A stretch of 64,000 nt of DNA from Chloroflexota bacterium (GTDB lineage: Bacteria > Chloroflexota > Anaerolineae > Aggregatilineales > Phototrophicaceae), in assembly GCA_026709625.1 (NCBI GenBank), contig JAPOSR010000051.1:36995-100994 (forward strand), read 5' to 3'. Every line of letters starts with the position of its first letter. Position 1 is the first letter of the stretch. The notes under the pieces were generated by a model, which was not told the DNA's origin, did no database searches, and was given only the letters and a program-made list of their open reading frames with translations. Shown here piece after piece: positions 14,743-25,603 of the stretch. Made by a program: the position numbers and the translations under genes.

Positions 14743-17700
14743 ATGGCCGACCATAACGTTGACGCCAGCAAGACCATAATCCACTATGCGGATGCGCCGA
14801 CGCTGCCGCCGCCGCGCTCTGAAGCGGGCATAAGCGGCTGGCTGCGGCAGAATCTTTTTGGCTCGCCGATCGATATCGCTGTCAGCGCCCTGTCTGCCCT
14901 GTTGGTCTTGGCGCTGGCTGTCGGCTTCTTCGATTGGGCGGTGCGCAGCGGCAACTGGTTCGCCATTATCAACAATCAGCGCCTGTTGATGATGGAATCG
15001 TTCGAGAGCGCCTTTGAATGGCGGCTGGCTGTGGTCGTGCTGCTGTCGGCATTTTTGACCGGCATCAGCCTGGCTGCCTGGGCGCGGGCTGCCGCGCGCG
15101 CGCTGACGATGCTGACACTGGCTGTCATTGTGGTGATGGCGCTGCTGCCGCCGTTGATCAATGCCGGCGTCGACCAGCCCAGCTCCTACTTCGCCGCCGG
15201 AAATGTCGATGTCATCGACCGCGCTTCTGCATTGACTCCCCAGCGCGACCTGGCTTTTATCGCTGCGGCCGGCGAAACCGTGTCGGTCAGCCTGGCGCTG
15301 GACGAAGTCGCTGATATTGAAACCCTGCGCGGGCTGGCGGGTTTCTCCGACCGAGCGACCAATGCGCTGGCTAATGCGGCCAATAACCGCGTCGAACAGC
15401 AGCATACGACCGGCGAGACCTTCGACCGCATGCTCAGTGGCGAGCTGACCGAGGCGCTGGAAGAACGCGCCCGCCTGAGCATTCGCACCTTCCGGCGCAC
15501 CAACGACATGCTCGCATCGACCCGCGAGTTTGTGGAATCCACCGGCGCGCGGCTGGCAGACAGCGATGCGACAATCGCCGAAACCCGCTGGTGGCTGGAC
15601 AGGCTGAAAGCGGCGGCGCGCGCAGCCGACCCGCGTCAAACAGCGATCTTGGACGCGGTCGCGCCACTGGAAGATGGCATCAAGAACTTTTCGATGAGCG
15701 AGGCGCTGCCAGCGCAGCTGCATGAGGCTCTCGCCGACTTGACCGCCGCCACGCTCGCCAGCGACCAACTGGACGACCTGGGCGACCTGCTGATTGTGCA
15801 GTTGTCTGAAGACTTGATCGGCCAACCCGACCAGAGCAATGCGGACGAAGAGCTGATTAACCCGTCTGCGCGCGAAGCCGCCTTCTTGCGGGACATGTTT
15901 GTGCGCCTGCTGACTCCGCAGTCTGTGCTGGATATTTACCAGCCGGGACAAGCGCCGATGCAGGTCGCCATTCGCGACGCTCGCAGCCTGGAAGCGCTGG
16001 CTGACGGCCTGCTGAGCGATGCGGGTGACCGCGTAACATTGACGATCCCGCGCGACGGCTGGTACATCTTCAGCAAAAATGCCGCCGCCGGTCACACGGG
16101 CAGCGCCATCCTGGCTGTTTCGGGTATTTACCCCATCATCGAGCGCACGCTCAGCGCCACCGAATCGCGGTTTGTGCGCGTCAATGACGACTCGTTGGTG
16201 ATCCGCGAGGCGCGCCCACAGATTGATGGCGGCAATATCCCCTTCGCGGTGTTGATCGACAATCAATTCCGCGGCCTCCGCGACTTGTCGACCTACCTCA
16301 TTCACTTTATCCCGCCTTTCTTTATGCAACTCGAGGCGCTGCTGCTGCCTTTCTTCATCACAGTCGTATGGGGGTTTGTATTTGGGCGCGGCATGGCGCA
16401 CATGCTGGGCGGCCAGTCGGTATTCAACGCGCCAGACAATCGCCTGGTGGTCGTGGCTTGGGTCTTTTCGCCCCTGTTGGTTTTGATTGCCTATTTCGTG
16501 GTGGTGGATGGCGGCAGTTTGTCGGGGATTCCCAGAGTCGCGCTGCAGCTGGCTGCGGCATTTGGCGCGGTCGAACTCGCGCGGCGCATCGAAGCCTGGC
16601 TCTGTCGCAGCAACGCGGGCGAAGAAGCGGAAGGCTCGCTGAATCGGCTGCTACTGTATGGCTGGGTGGCTTTCCCCTTTGTGATGTATGTGATGGCATC
16701 GGGAGTGGGCGGGCTGTCTGGCGCGGCATTGGCCAGCGGCTTGGCGGGCTTGCTTTGGCTGTTGGCGATGCTGTGCGTGGGTATGCTCTACCGCGGGGCA
16801 TTCGGCTATGCGCTGCTGGCTGGCGGGTTCTTTTTGCCGCTGTTGGCTGGCCATATCATCAATATAGGCTGGGCGGGCTGGGTAACCGAGCCCATTTCAG
16901 CATTGGCGCTGTGGCTGGCGCTGGCGGCTGTGGGCATACTGGCGGGGCTGCGCGGCGAATCCATGCGCGGCCGCCTGTCCTTGTCGGTCAAGCGCTTTGG
17001 CTATCTGCTCGGCAGTCTGACTTTTGTTTTCATTTTTGTCGATATCAACTTGTTGGCTGGCGATGACATGGCGGGCTTGCTTGCTGGCGCGGCCTTTGCG
17101 CTTTGGCTGGGCTGGATGTTCTTCAGCGGCGTCTTGCAATGGAACTCGACCCGCATCATCATTGGCTTGCTGCTCTTGACCTTTCTGTGGCTGCAAGCCT
17201 GGACAAGCTTAGACCGCGCCTCAAGCGCCCTCTTCATCGTCTGGATGGCTGCGGGCGCATTGGCATTCAAACGCGGCGAGTCGGAACAAGGCGCGCTGGG
17301 CAGCCGCAAGGGGCCGGCTGGCGCGTTGATGAGCAGGCTGGGCAGCGCGCCGGCGCGCAGCCTGGCTGTGACGGGCGGCATGTGGCTGGCGGCGCTCTTG
17401 TTCTTGCCAAGCCTGATAAGCGGGCTGGCGGCGCAGGGCATCTTGCAAACCTCGGCATCCGACCTGCTGCCGATTTCGGACAAGCGGCTGTGGGGCGGCT
17501 TGATGCTGACCATGCAGCTGACGATATTGGGCGTTGGCGCGTCCTTCCCGATCGGCTTGGCTTTGGCGCTGGGGCGGCGCAGCTCGCTGCCGGTCGTCAA
17601 GACAGCCTGCATCCTCTACATCGAAGCCGTTCGCGGCGTCCCGCTGATCACGGTGCTCTTCATGGCGACGCTGCTGGTGCCGCTGATTGACCCCACGCTG

Positions 17701-18135
17701 GCCACAATCGAGGGGGCGGTGCGCGCCTGGGTGGGCATCACCATGTTCAGCGCGGCTTATCTGGCAGAAAATGTCCGCGGTGGCTTGCAGTCTATCGGGC
17801 GCGGGCAGACAGAAGCGGCGCAGGCGATTGGCTTGTCCACCTGGCAGACGACCCTGCACATCTTGCTGCCACAGGCTTTGCGGGCGGTCATCCCGGCGCT
17901 GGTCGGGCAGTTTATATCGCTATTCAAAGACACCTCGCTGGTCTACATTGTGGGCTTGGCAGAGATCCTGGGCATCGCCCAACGCGTGGTCGCCCAGCCC
18001 GAATATCTGCAGCGGCGTCAAGAAACATTCCTGTATGTCGCGATCGTCTTCTTCGTATTCAGTTACATCATGTCTTACATCAGCCGCAAGGTCGAAGCGA
18101 CTGGTTCGGGCGCGGTGCGGGCAGAACGGCTCTGA
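14743..18135 (+). CDS. aapM: Giant amino acid ABC transporter permease (AapM-like) with long N-terminal extension
   Basis: 1130 residues; AapM proteins are normally about 350-400. The standard permease module is the last ~220 residues: '[22 protein letters not shown]', '[16 protein letters not shown]', the EAA loop '[20 protein letters not shown]' and '[18 protein letters not shown]'. Before it lie three TM helices (about 45-145), a long non-membrane segment (about 145-520, rich in Ala/Glu/Arg and probably extracytoplasmic), then about ten further TM segments (520-880). The extension may interact with the binding protein or cell wall, but this is unknown. It lies in an operon with aapQ and the ATPase gene (32-base gap). 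Confidence 0.88.
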   Translation: MADHNVDASKTIIHYADAPTLPPPRSEAGISGWLRQNLFGSPIDIAVSALSALLVLALAVGFFDWAVRSGNWFAIINNQRLLMMESFESAFEWRLAVVVLLSAFLTGISLAAWARAAARALTMLTLAVIVVMALLPPLINAGVDQPSSYFAAGNVDVIDRASALTPQRDLAFIAAAGETVSVSLALDEVADIETLRGLAGFSDRATNALANAANNRVEQQHTTGETFDRMLSGELTEALEERARLSIRTFRRTNDMLASTREFVESTGARLADSDATIAETRWWLDRLKAAARAADPRQTAILDAVAPLEDGIKNFSMSEALPAQLHEALADLTAATLASDQLDDLGDLLIVQLSEDLIGQPDQSNADEELINPSAREAAFLRDMFVRLLTPQSVLDIYQPGQAPMQVAIRDARSLEALADGLLSDAGDRVTLTIPRDGWYIFSKNAAAGHTGSAILAVSGIYPIIERTLSATESRFVRVNDDSLVIREARPQIDGGNIPFAVLIDNQFRGLRDLSTYLIHFIPPFFMQLEALLLPFFITVVWGFVFGRGMAHMLGGQSVFNAPDNRLVVVAWVFSPLLVLIAYFVVVDGGSLSGIPRVALQLAAAFGAVELARRIEAWLCRSNAGEEAEGSLNRLLLYGWVAFPFVMYVMASGVGGLSGAALASGLAGLLWLLAMLCVGMLYRGAFGYALLAGGFFLPLLAGHIINIGWAGWVTEPISALALWLALAAVGILAGLRGESMRGRLSLSVKRFGYLLGSLTFVFIFVDINLLAGDDMAGLLAGAAFALWLGWMFFSGVLQWNSTRIIIGLLLLTFLWLQAWTSLDRASSALFIVWMAAGALAFKRGESEQGALGSRKGPAGALMSRLGSAPARSLAVTGGMWLAALLFLPSLISGLAAQGILQTSASDLLPISDKRLWGGLMLTMQLTILGVGASFPIGLALALGRRSSLPVVKTACILYIEAVRGVPLITVLFMATLLVPLIDPTLATIEGAVRAWVGITMFSAAYLAENVRGGLQSIGRGQTEAAQAIGLSTWQTTLHILLPQALRAVIPALVGQFISLFKDTSLVYIVGLAEILGIAQRVVAQPEYLQRRQETFLYVAIVFFVFSYIMSYISRKVEATGSGAVRAERL

Positions 18136-18167
18136 GGCGCGGCGGCAAGCAGCAAGCGGAGGCAGCA

Positions 18168-18938
18168 ATGGAAGCGGACAGCAAACAAGTCATGGCGGGC
18201 GACGAGCCGATCATTATTTGCCGCGACATGAACAAATGGTTTGGCGAATTTCATGTTTTGCGCAATATCTCGCTGGAGGTGATGCCGCAGGAAGTGCTGG
18301 TTATCATCGGTCCGTCTGGCTCGGGCAAGTCCACCTTCATCCGCTGCATCAACCGGCTAGAAGAACACCAGGACGGCACCATCATCGTCGATGGCATCGA
18401 GCTAAGCCACGATGTGCAGAATATCGCCGAGATCCGCCGCGAAACCGGCATGGTCTTTCAGCAATTTAATCTATTCCCGCATTTGACAGTGATGGACAAT
18501 ATCTCGCTCGCGCCGATGAAGGTGCGGCACTGGGCGCGCGACAAAGCCGAACAGCGAGCCATGGAATTGCTGGAACGGGTCGGCATCCCCGAGCAAGCCT
18601 ATAAATATCCCGGCCAGCTTTCGGGCGGACAGCAGCAGCGCGTCGCCATCGCCCGCGCCCTGGCCATGGAGCCGAAGATCATGCTCTTTGACGAGCCGAC
18701 ATCGGCGCTTGACCCCGAGATGATCAAAGAAGTGCTGGATGTTATGAAAGAGCTGGCGCGCACCGGCATGACTATGCTGGTCGTCACGCACGAGATGGGC
18801 TTCGCGCGCGAAGTCGCCGACCGCGTCATCTTCATGGATATGGGACGCATCGTCGAGCAGGGTCCGCCCGAGAATTTCTTCAGCGACGAAATCACCCACC
18901 ATCCGCGCACGCAAGAATTCCTGGATCAGATTCTGTAG
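18168..18938 (+). CDS. aapP: Amino acid ABC transporter ATP-binding protein (AapP/GlnQ-like)
   Basis: 256 residues. Walker A 'GPSGSGKST', Q-loop '[12 protein letters not shown]', signature '[15 protein letters not shown]', Walker B '[14 protein letters not shown]', D-loop and switch 'VVTHEMGFA' are all intact. '[15 protein letters not shown]' and '[14 protein letters not shown]' are typical of the polar amino acid (PAAT) subfamily. It powers the two permeases encoded directly upstream. Last gene of the operon. Confidence 0.96.
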   Translation: MEADSKQVMAGDEPIIICRDMNKWFGEFHVLRNISLEVMPQEVLVIIGPSGSGKSTFIRCINRLEEHQDGTIIVDGIELSHDVQNIAEIRRETGMVFQQFNLFPHLTVMDNISLAPMKVRHWARDKAEQRAMELLERVGIPEQAYKYPGQLSGGQQQRVAIARALAMEPKIMLFDEPTSALDPEMIKEVLDVMKELARTGMTMLVVTHEMGFAREVADRVIFMDMGRIVEQGPPENFFSDEITHHPRTQEFLDQIL

Positions 18939-19033
18939 CCCGCGCGCAAACTATGCGCATCGCCGGCATCGCATAGGGGCGACAAGCGCGTGCCGCCCCG
19001 GCTGTATTCCGTGATATAAGGGGCGAACGCTCG

Positions 19034-20203
19034 TCATCCGTCCAACCCATACACCAGCGTGTCAGGATGGAAAGCCGCCCAGGCGAACCAGAAATGCGGG
19101 AAGGCGTTGATCCATTCCAGCTGCGCGCCGGCCAATTCCCCGCTCACAGCCTCGCCAAAGGCATTCCAGCTTGAGCCAGTCTGGGCATCCACGAAGCCGC
19201 CGCTCTCGTCCAGCGCAAATTCCAAAGTCGTGCCATCCAGATCTGCCCGGTACAAGCCAGCCGTGCCGATGTCGCGGGCATTGGCGATGACGGCATCATC
19301 CAGCGCGCTGGCAACCCCGCCTTGATAAAAAGCTGCCACCGGCATTTGACCAACGACATCGTTGATTATGCCAACGTCGCGCAGGATCGAAAATGGATAG
19401 GCGATGGCGATGTCATTGATCTGCGCCGCCAGCACATGCTCGACCGGGCTGGGCAGGCGACTGTCGATTACGCCATCAAACAAGAAGGGGCGACCGGTGC
19501 GGCTGTCATAACCGCGGTAGGGATTCATGCCATATTGCCGGCTGAAACCGGTATCGCGCGACATCACCAACCCATCCGCATGCCTTTGGGCATAGCTGCC
19601 GAAGCTGATTACTTGTGATGGCACAATATCCAGCAGCGCGCCGGCATGCTCGCCAGCCAAGCCTTCGCCAGTCAGCTGCTGCCACCAGGTTTCGGTCTGT
19701 CGGTCGTACATGACCAAGTCGCTGTTGCGAAGCAGGCCGCTCACGCCGAAGTCCAGAACAGCCTCGTCCACGCGCCGGTCGTAGGCGATGGCGCTGTTGC
19801 ACAAGGGGCAGAAAGTAACCGCCACGGGCAGACTGCCGACCTGGTCATTGGCGATCTCGTGCCACATGAGGATCGCCAGCGGATAGGCGCGGGCTTCGCC
19901 ATCGATTTCCAGCGCGATCACTGGCGAGCGATCAACCAGCCAGGTCCTTGCCTCTTCGACTGTCTCCATGCGCGGGTCGGTGACCGATGGGATGCCGTCT
20001 TTGCTCGGATTGCCCACCAGAATTTCGTTGAAATCGACGATGCTGTTGCAGAAGTCGGTTCGCCAGTTGCTGGTGCGCAGGTTGCGCGGCGCGCAGCTTT
20101 CACCGGCTTGGGCATCGGCAAGCAGAGAGCTGCTGACGGCAGCGACAAGCAGCGCCGAAAAGCACAGCAGGGCAAGTGAACGCAAAGGCAATGTCTTGAG
20201 CAT
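19034..20203 (-). CDS. DUF3179 domain-containing secreted protein
   Basis: 389 residues from the ATG at 20203, preceded by AGAGGGACG. A cleavable-looking signal peptide ends near 'LLADAQA'. The body carries DUF3179 hallmarks: 'VDFNEILVGNPSKDGIPSVTDP', 'LAILMWHEIANDQV', 'VTFCPLCNSAIAYDR' and 'TETWWQQLTGEGLAGEHAG'. The function of the family is unknown; the CxxC pair suggests metal binding or redox chemistry outside the membrane. A longer frame begins 10 codons upstream but lacks a ribosome site. Confidence 0.88.
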   Translation of the reverse strand: MLKTLPLRSLALLCFSALLVAAVSSSLLADAQAGESCAPRNLRTSNWRTDFCNSIVDFNEILVGNPSKDGIPSVTDPRMETVEEARTWLVDRSPVIALEIDGEARAYPLAILMWHEIANDQVGSLPVAVTFCPLCNSAIAYDRRVDEAVLDFGVSGLLRNSDLVMYDRQTETWWQQLTGEGLAGEHAGALLDIVPSQVISFGSYAQRHADGLVMSRDTGFSRQYGMNPYRGYDSRTGRPFLFDGVIDSRLPSPVEHVLAAQINDIAIAYPFSILRDVGIINDVVGQMPVAAFYQGGVASALDDAVIANARDIGTAGLYRADLDGTTLEFALDESGGFVDAQTGSSWNAFGEAVSGELAGAQLEWINAFPHFWFAWAAFHPDTLVYGLDG

Positions 20204-20234
20204 ATCGTCCCTCTTTCTGACTGTAGTATTCACA

Positions 20235-20437
20235 AGGGAATGATGATTTCAGTGGGTACGCGTTGCTTTGCCCTCCACCCCAAACCCCTTCCCCGACCGC
20301 CTGTGTCTACGCGGCGCAACAATGCGGGAGGGACTGCCATGCTGCGGAGGCGCTGGCAAAATCCCCCTTCCCTCGTTCTGGGGGCAAAGGGCCGGGGAGG
20401 GGGCTTGGTTACCATATCCACGCATTCACCACTCCCT
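20235..20437 (+). repeat. Dispersed GC-rich repeat, copy 3 (long type)
   Basis: Left end GGGAATGATGATTTCAGTGG, right end ATCCACGCATTCACCACTCC. The internal GACCGCCTGTGTCTACGCGG block is present. It lies between the divergent DUF3179 and SGNH genes and fills most of this 370-base gap. The rest, 20438-20573, holds the SGNH gene leader. Confidence 0.85.
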
Positions 20438-20573
20438 CCACACCAGCATGGCGCACAATGCTTACGACAACGTTACAATCACGCCGACAGACAATCGCTT
20501 GGGATTGGCACGACAATCCTCTTTTCGTTGTATAGTCAAGGCTGTTGGCGCAGGTTTGAACGAGGAAGGCTTC

Positions 20574-21905
20574 GTGAAATTTATTCGATCGAAGAGGATG
20601 CCGCAGATCACGCTGGGCGGCTGGCTGCTGATAGTGGCTGGTGTGTTTGTCGCGCTGTTTGGCTTGTTGCTCGACCGTATCTTTCAGTCCAGCAATCCGG
20701 GCATCAGGATGCCCCAGTTGTTGATAGCCGCGCTGGGCGCTGCGCTGGCTTTGGTCGGGGTGGCTTCTCGCGGAAGATTGCCCGTTGCCGGCTTGCGGGC
20801 GAATCTGGGCAAAATCATCCTGATCACACTGGTCACTTTGGTCATGGTAGAAGCAGCCTTGATTGTGACAGGATACTCCACCTATTACCCGGTTGACCTG
20901 CCCAAGACAAATAGAAAGATAGTCGATTGGTTTGGCTGCGATGCCGCGATGGGCTGCCGTTTTCAGTACGAGGCGGCGCGCGACGCTTGCGAAGCTGGTG
21001 AACTGAGAGACATGTTCTGCATATTCAACACGCAGGGATTCGCCGATACCGACGAGTTTGTCGCGAGCGCAGACTTGTTCCAGCGCAATCGGACGCTTGT
21101 CTTGGGCGATTCTTTCACGCAGGGCGATGGCGCGGATGTAGGATTTTCGTATGTAGCGACAATCGAGAAAACATTGCCCGAAATTGCGCTGTGGAATCTG
21201 GGCATCAATAGGTCGGGCACAAACCAAGCGCTCGCCTCGTTCCGGGGCATCGCGCCAATCATGCAGCCGCAGCTGACTATACTGGGTTTTACTGTTGGCA
21301 ACGACTTTCGCGACAATCGCTTGACGATAGAAAAGGCCTTCGCCCTCAATAAGGACAATCGGCCAGGTGCCGACAGCTGGCCGCTAGAGCTTGAGGGGCG
21401 CTGGGGTGGTCTGTATGAGGTGGAGCCGCTGACATTGCTAGTCTATAGCCCAACCAATATAAGCCCACCCCCAAACGAACTGGAACGGCTCACCGGCTTG
21501 ACGCGACTGGGGTCGATTCTCTTGCGCAGCCTCGATGCGCTCAGCCCGCTCTTTGATGGCATAAAATGGAATGAGCAAGTGGCAGTGACTCGCGGTCTCT
21601 TGCAGCAGCTGCAGGCGGCGATTGCAGCAATGGACAGCCAGATGCTTGTCTTGATCATCCTTAGCAAAGAAGATTTCCCCACCAAGACAGAAAAATATAC
21701 AACCGCTATCGGCCTAATGCGCGAATTGGCTATTCCCTATCTGGAGGTCTTTGACAGGCTGCAGGGACTAGCCGACTATGAAGTGCATGGCACACACTGG
21801 AACAACAGCGGGCACGGAAAAGTCGGCAAGCTGCTGAGCGAATGCATCGAAGACTTCTTCGCCGCGGGCAGTTTGTCCGCTTGCGACCATGTCGTCCGCC
21901 CCTAA
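20574..21905 (+). CDS. Membrane-anchored SGNH/GDSL-type hydrolase
   Basis: 443 residues from a GTG at 20574 behind GAGGAAGG; ORF space further upstream is repeat sequence. Three TM helices occupy about the first 110 residues. An extracytoplasmic SGNH domain follows: block I 'TLVLGDSFTQGDG' (nucleophile Ser), 'LWNLGINRSGTNQ', block III-like 'GFTVGNDFRDN' (Asn), and block V 'VHGTHWNNSGHGKVG' carrying the catalytic Asp/His region. Such proteins act as esterases or acyltransferases on cell-envelope glycans. No glycan cluster adjoins it, so the substrate is open. It is followed 6 bases later by radA. Confidence 0.78.
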   Translation: MKFIRSKRMPQITLGGWLLIVAGVFVALFGLLLDRIFQSSNPGIRMPQLLIAALGAALALVGVASRGRLPVAGLRANLGKIILITLVTLVMVEAALIVTGYSTYYPVDLPKTNRKIVDWFGCDAAMGCRFQYEAARDACEAGELRDMFCIFNTQGFADTDEFVASADLFQRNRTLVLGDSFTQGDGADVGFSYVATIEKTLPEIALWNLGINRSGTNQALASFRGIAPIMQPQLTILGFTVGNDFRDNRLTIEKAFALNKDNRPGADSWPLELEGRWGGLYEVEPLTLLVYSPTNISPPPNELERLTGLTRLGSILLRSLDALSPLFDGIKWNEQVAVTRGLLQQLQAAIAAMDSQMLVLIILSKEDFPTKTEKYTTAIGLMRELAIPYLEVFDRLQGLADYEVHGTHWNNSGHGKVGKLLSECIEDFFAAGSLSACDHVVRP

Positions 21906-21911
21906 CTCACC

Positions 21912-23279
21912 ATGACAAAGCGGCGCAGCGCGTATATTTGTGGCAACTGCGGGCGGCGCAGCGCTGGCAAGTTCAAAATCTGCCCGCAATGCAAGCAATT
22001 CGACACCTTGCAAGAAGTGCTTGAACAGCGCCCCGCTGGCTCTGTAGCTTCGGCAGGCGCGCCGGCTTCGCAGCGACAGCCTCAGCTTCTTGCCGAGATC
22101 GACCCGCGCGCCGAGCCTCGCATCCACTTGCCCATCATCGAGTTCAACCGCGTGCTGGGCGGAGGATTGGTGCCGGGCAGCTTGATCTTGCTGGGTGGCG
22201 AGCCTGGCATCGGCAAATCTACCTTGGCGCTGCAGCTTGTGGCCGAGCTGGCGCAGTGTGGCGGCGATGCGCTCTATGTCAGTGGCGAAGAAAGCGCGCG
22301 CCAGCTCAAACGCCGCGCCGACCGCCTGGGGCTGGCGGCGCAGTCGCTGTACCTGCTGCCAGAAACCGACTTGGCGAATATCATCGCGCAGACACAATCG
22401 CTGCAGCCGAGCCTGTTGGTGGTCGACTCCATTCAGACGACCCGCCACCCCGACTCCGATTCGCTGCCCGGTTTGCCCGCCCAGGTGCGTCAATGCGCTG
22501 GCGAATTGCAGCGCCTGGCGAAGTCCAGCGGCGTCAGCGTCATCCTCATCGGGCATGTGACCAAAGATGGCAGCATCGCTGGCCCGCGCGTGCTGGAGCA
22601 TATTGTCGATGCCGTGCTCTACTTGGAAGGCGATCCTTTCCAGCATTACCGACTGCTGCGCGGGGTAAAAAACCGCTTCGGCGCGACCAGTGAAGTCGGC
22701 GTGTTTGAAATGCGCGGCAGCGGCTTGGTCGAAGTGCCCAATCCGTCAGCAGCCTTCATTGCCGAGCGTCTCGTCACCGCCTCGGGCTCGGCGATTGCCA
22801 TCACGCTGGAAGGCACGCGCCCCCTGCTGGTCGAGCTGCAAGCCTTGACGAGCCCAACATCGTTCAGCAACCCGCGCCGCACGGCTAATGGCATCGACTC
22901 CAACCGCCTGCTGTTGATTAGCGCCGTGCTCAGCAAGCGCTTGGGCTTGAAGCTGTGGGAGCAGGATATCTTCGTCAATGTCATCGGCGGCTTAAAAATC
23001 GCTGAACCAGCTGCGGATCTGGCTTTGGCATTGGCGATCGCATCCAGCTATCACGATCGCCCCTTGCCTGCCGACCTGGCTGTCGTGGGCGAGGTGGGGC
23101 TGGGTGGTGAGCTGCGCCAGGTCGGTCAGCTGGCGGCGCGGCTATCTGAAGCGCAGAAAATGGGCTTCAAGCGGGCGCTGCTGCCCCGGCTGCGGCGGCA
23201 AGCGGATTTGCCCGCTGGCATCGAGCTGGTTCAGGCGCGCAGCCTGACCGAGGCCTTGCGGGCGGCGCTGCCTTCATAA
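21912..23279 (+). CDS. radA: DNA repair protein RadA
   Basis: 455 residues, the usual size. It has an N-terminal C4 zinc finger ('CGNCGRRSAGKFKICPQC'), Walker A 'GGEPGIGKSTL', Walker B 'LLVVDSIQT', the diagnostic 'LRGVKNRFGATSEVGVFEM' (KNRFG motif), and a Lon-like C-terminal domain ('LALALAIASSYHDRPLP'). RadA is a hexameric helicase that promotes branch migration in recombination. Its stop abuts the stop of asnS, transcribed from the other strand. Confidence 0.97.
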   Translation: MTKRRSAYICGNCGRRSAGKFKICPQCKQFDTLQEVLEQRPAGSVASAGAPASQRQPQLLAEIDPRAEPRIHLPIIEFNRVLGGGLVPGSLILLGGEPGIGKSTLALQLVAELAQCGGDALYVSGEESARQLKRRADRLGLAAQSLYLLPETDLANIIAQTQSLQPSLLVVDSIQTTRHPDSDSLPGLPAQVRQCAGELQRLAKSSGVSVILIGHVTKDGSIAGPRVLEHIVDAVLYLEGDPFQHYRLLRGVKNRFGATSEVGVFEMRGSGLVEVPNPSAAFIAERLVTASGSAIAITLEGTRPLLVELQALTSPTSFSNPRRTANGIDSNRLLLISAVLSKRLGLKLWEQDIFVNVIGGLKIAEPAADLALALAIASSYHDRPLPADLAVVGEVGLGGELRQVGQLAARLSEAQKMGFKRALLPRLRRQADLPAGIELVQARSLTEALRAALPS

Positions 23280-24617
23280 TCAAGGATACTTGCGGTTGAG
23301 CAGGCGGGCATAGGGAATGGTCTCGCGTACATGGCTCAACCCGCAGATCCAGGCGACTGTCCGCTCAATGCCGATTCCGAAGCCGGCGTGTGGCACGCTG
23401 CCAAACTTGCGCAGATCGAGATACCAGGCATAGGCTTCGCGCCCCAAGCCCATCTCGTCGATATTCGCCGCCAGCCGATCGTGGTCGTGGATGCGCTCGC
23501 TGCCGCCGATGATCTCGCCATAGCCCTCGGGCGCCAGCAGATCGACGCTGCGACAGACTTCCGGGCGGCCCGCCACCGGCGTCATATAGAAGGCTTTCAC
23601 AGCGGTAGGATAGTGATAGACAAAGACAGGCTTGTCGAACAAACCAGCCAGCGCCGTCTCGTGCGGGCTGCCAAAATCTTCGCCCCATTCGATGTCCAGT
23701 TCGGCTTTGCGGGCCGGGTCATCGGTTTGGGCGCGCAGAGCCTGCAAGCGCTCGACTGCTTCATCATAGCTGATGCGCGCGAATGGCGCTGTGATGGCGC
23801 GCAGCTTGTCGACATCGCGTCCGATGATGCCCAGTTCTTGCCGATGCTTTTCTAGCGTCTGCGCCACCACATACGCCACCATGCCTTCTTCAATGTCCAT
23901 CAGCTCTTCGAGCGAACAAAAGGCGATCTCTGGCTCCAGCATCCAAAACTCGATCAAGTGGCGGCGGGTTTTTGATTTCTCGGCGCGGAAGGTCGGCCCA
24001 AAACAATACACCTTGCCAAAAGCCGCGATATTGGCTTCGTTGTAGAGCTGCCCGGTCTGCGCGAGGAAAGCCGCCTCGCCAAAATAGTCGACCTCGAAGA
24101 GGGTCGTGGTCTCTTCGCCAGCTGCTGGCGTGATGATAGGCGTATCGACCAGCAAGAAACCCTGGTCGTCCAGCCAGTCGCGCATGGCTTTGATGATGGT
24201 GGCGCGCACCCGCAATATCGCCCACTGCCGATTGCTGCGCACCCACAAGTGGCGATGATTCATCAAAAACTCGGTGCCATGCTCTTTGGGCGTGATCGGA
24301 TATTCATGCGCCAGCTGCACGAGCTCCAGCGAGCGAATGCCGATTTCATAGCCGCCGGGCAGCCCCGGCGCGCGCTCGTCCGCTCGCACTGTGCCGTGAA
24401 TGATGACGGCAGACTCTTGCGTCAAGCCCCGCGCCAGTTCAAAGCACTCGGGGCGCATCTCGCGTTTGAATGCCACGCATTGCGCCTGCCCGCTGCCATC
24501 GCGCAGCAAGATAAATTGCAGGCGGCCCTTGCCCGTGCGGCTGTAGACCCAGCCCCGCACTGTAACCTCTTGGCCTGCGTAGGCGGCGATATCTTTGATG
24601 CGAATGAGCTGGCTCAA
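23280..24617 (-). CDS. asnS: Asparaginyl-tRNA synthetase
   Basis: 445 residues. An N-terminal OB-fold anticodon-binding domain ('[24 protein letters not shown]') precedes the class IIb catalytic core: motif 1 region '[28 protein letters not shown]', motif 2 '[25 protein letters not shown]' and motif 3 '[15 protein letters not shown]'. The 'TPAAGE.TTLF' stretch separates AsnRS from AspRS. It charges tRNA-Asn directly. A strong extended -10 promoter lies 42 bases upstream. Confidence 0.96.
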   Translation of the reverse strand: MSQLIRIKDIAAYAGQEVTVRGWVYSRTGKGRLQFILLRDGSGQAQCVAFKREMRPECFELARGLTQESAVIIHGTVRADERAPGLPGGYEIGIRSLELVQLAHEYPITPKEHGTEFLMNHRHLWVRSNRQWAILRVRATIIKAMRDWLDDQGFLLVDTPIITPAAGEETTTLFEVDYFGEAAFLAQTGQLYNEANIAAFGKVYCFGPTFRAEKSKTRRHLIEFWMLEPEIAFCSLEELMDIEEGMVAYVVAQTLEKHRQELGIIGRDVDKLRAITAPFARISYDEAVERLQALRAQTDDPARKAELDIEWGEDFGSPHETALAGLFDKPVFVYHYPTAVKAFYMTPVAGRPEVCRSVDLLAPEGYGEIIGGSERIHDHDRLAANIDEMGLGREAYAWYLDLRKFGSVPHAGFGIGIERTVAWICGLSHVRETIPYARLLNRKYP

Positions 24618-24658
24618 TTTGTCGTTTCCTTATGCGCTTTGGCGAATTGTCAGCGCGA

Positions 24659-24669
24659 ATTATAGCATA
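24659..24669 (-). promoter_or_regulatory. Extended -10 promoter of asnS
   Basis: The minus strand reads TATGCTATAAT, a perfect -10 with the upstream TRTGn element, 42 bases before the asnS ATG. Confidence 0.7.
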
Positions 24670-24691
24670 GCCGGCGCAAGCAAAGCCCATC

Positions 24692-25591
24692 TCAAACCTG
24701 TACCCACAAGCTGCCGCCACCTTGACGTTCCTCGTGCGGGAAAGTCTTTGCCAACAGGTCTTGGTGGCGCGCCGCCATAAAGCGATTGGCAAAGCGGATC
24801 TTCGCGCGTTGATTGTGCGCCAGCCAGGCTTGTACCAGGTACTGTTCATTCCAAAACACGCGACGATCCGTCAGCCAATGGCGAGGATAGTCATATGGCA
24901 AAAATATGTCGTGAAAATGCACCAAGACGCCACTCTGCAGGATCGGCAGCGCTTCCAATACCAAGTAACAGACATCGCTGCCCGTCTTGACGACATGCGA
25001 GCTATCGATGAAGAGGATGTCTCGGTTTTCCAACTGGCGAAAGAAATCGAGGTCGACAGCTTGCGCCATCTGTCTGACTACTTGAACTTTGTCTGCGATA
25101 GAGGCCAGGTAGGCATTGGGATAGGGCTCGATCGCGGTAATGTTTGCGTCGCCATTGAGGCGCGCTGCATGGGACGCGACCACTGTCGAATAGCCGGCAC
25201 CAACCTCGACGATGCGACTCGGCTGGAAGTGCCGAATCATGCAGTGATAGACATACGGGTCATAGCCGACGAATTCGGGCTTTTGCGCCGCGAATGGCGC
25301 CGCAGACAGCAAGCTATCGTTGAATCTGCGGAATTCTTCTGCATACCGCGGGAAGATATCACGCAGCAGTTGCAACTGTTCGTTTTCCCGCCAGTCGATG
25401 CCAGCCATGCCGGTTGTGCTGCGATAAACATCGTCCAGCGCGCCAGTATCGGGGATGGGATGATAAAAGTGGACTGGGGTTACATGCCAGCCGCGCGCTT
25501 GAGCATCGCGCCATAGCTCGGGATTGTGCCAAATATAGCGCAAACGAGGCGTCATCCAACGCGCCAGCAGTCCGATCAGCCAGTTCTTCAT
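24692..25591 (-). CDS. Class I SAM-dependent methyltransferase
   Basis: 299 residues. The SAM motif I is 'RIVEVGAGYSTVVASHA', with the later blocks 'ITAIEPYPN' and 'DILFIDSSHVVKTGSDV', typical of the Methyltransf_24-like group. The N-terminal ~100 residues ('YRSTTGMAGIDW', 'FVGYDPYVYHCMIR') resemble small-molecule or sugar methyltransferases associated with glycan loci. It lies 12 bases downstream of tsaC in the same orientation, so they are probably co-transcribed. Substrate unknown. Confidence 0.82.
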   Translation of the reverse strand: MKNWLIGLLARWMTPRLRYIWHNPELWRDAQARGWHVTPVHFYHPIPDTGALDDVYRSTTGMAGIDWRENEQLQLLRDIFPRYAEEFRRFNDSLLSAAPFAAQKPEFVGYDPYVYHCMIRHFQPSRIVEVGAGYSTVVASHAARLNGDANITAIEPYPNAYLASIADKVQVVRQMAQAVDLDFFRQLENRDILFIDSSHVVKTGSDVCYLVLEALPILQSGVLVHFHDIFLPYDYPRHWLTDRRVFWNEQYLVQAWLAHNQRAKIRFANRFMAARHQDLLAKTFPHEERQGGGSLWVQV

Positions 25592-25603
25592 CGTTGCCTC
25601 GCG

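Noticed and set aside
14461..16401. 646-aa open frame on the minus strand opposite the transporter permease genes
   Set aside because: It is antisense to clearly conserved permease motifs. Its His/Gln/Arg-rich composition is the usual shadow of GC-rich coding DNA.
18970..19000. GGGGCG/CGCCCC hairpin after the ABC ATPase gene as a terminator
   Set aside because: The stem is short with a long loop and no T-tract on either side; not strong enough to list as a feature.
20268..20573. N-terminal extension of the SGNH hydrolase into the repeat
   Set aside because: The extra 102 codons lie in the dispersed repeat. A GTG with a good ribosome site at 20574 directly precedes the TM region.
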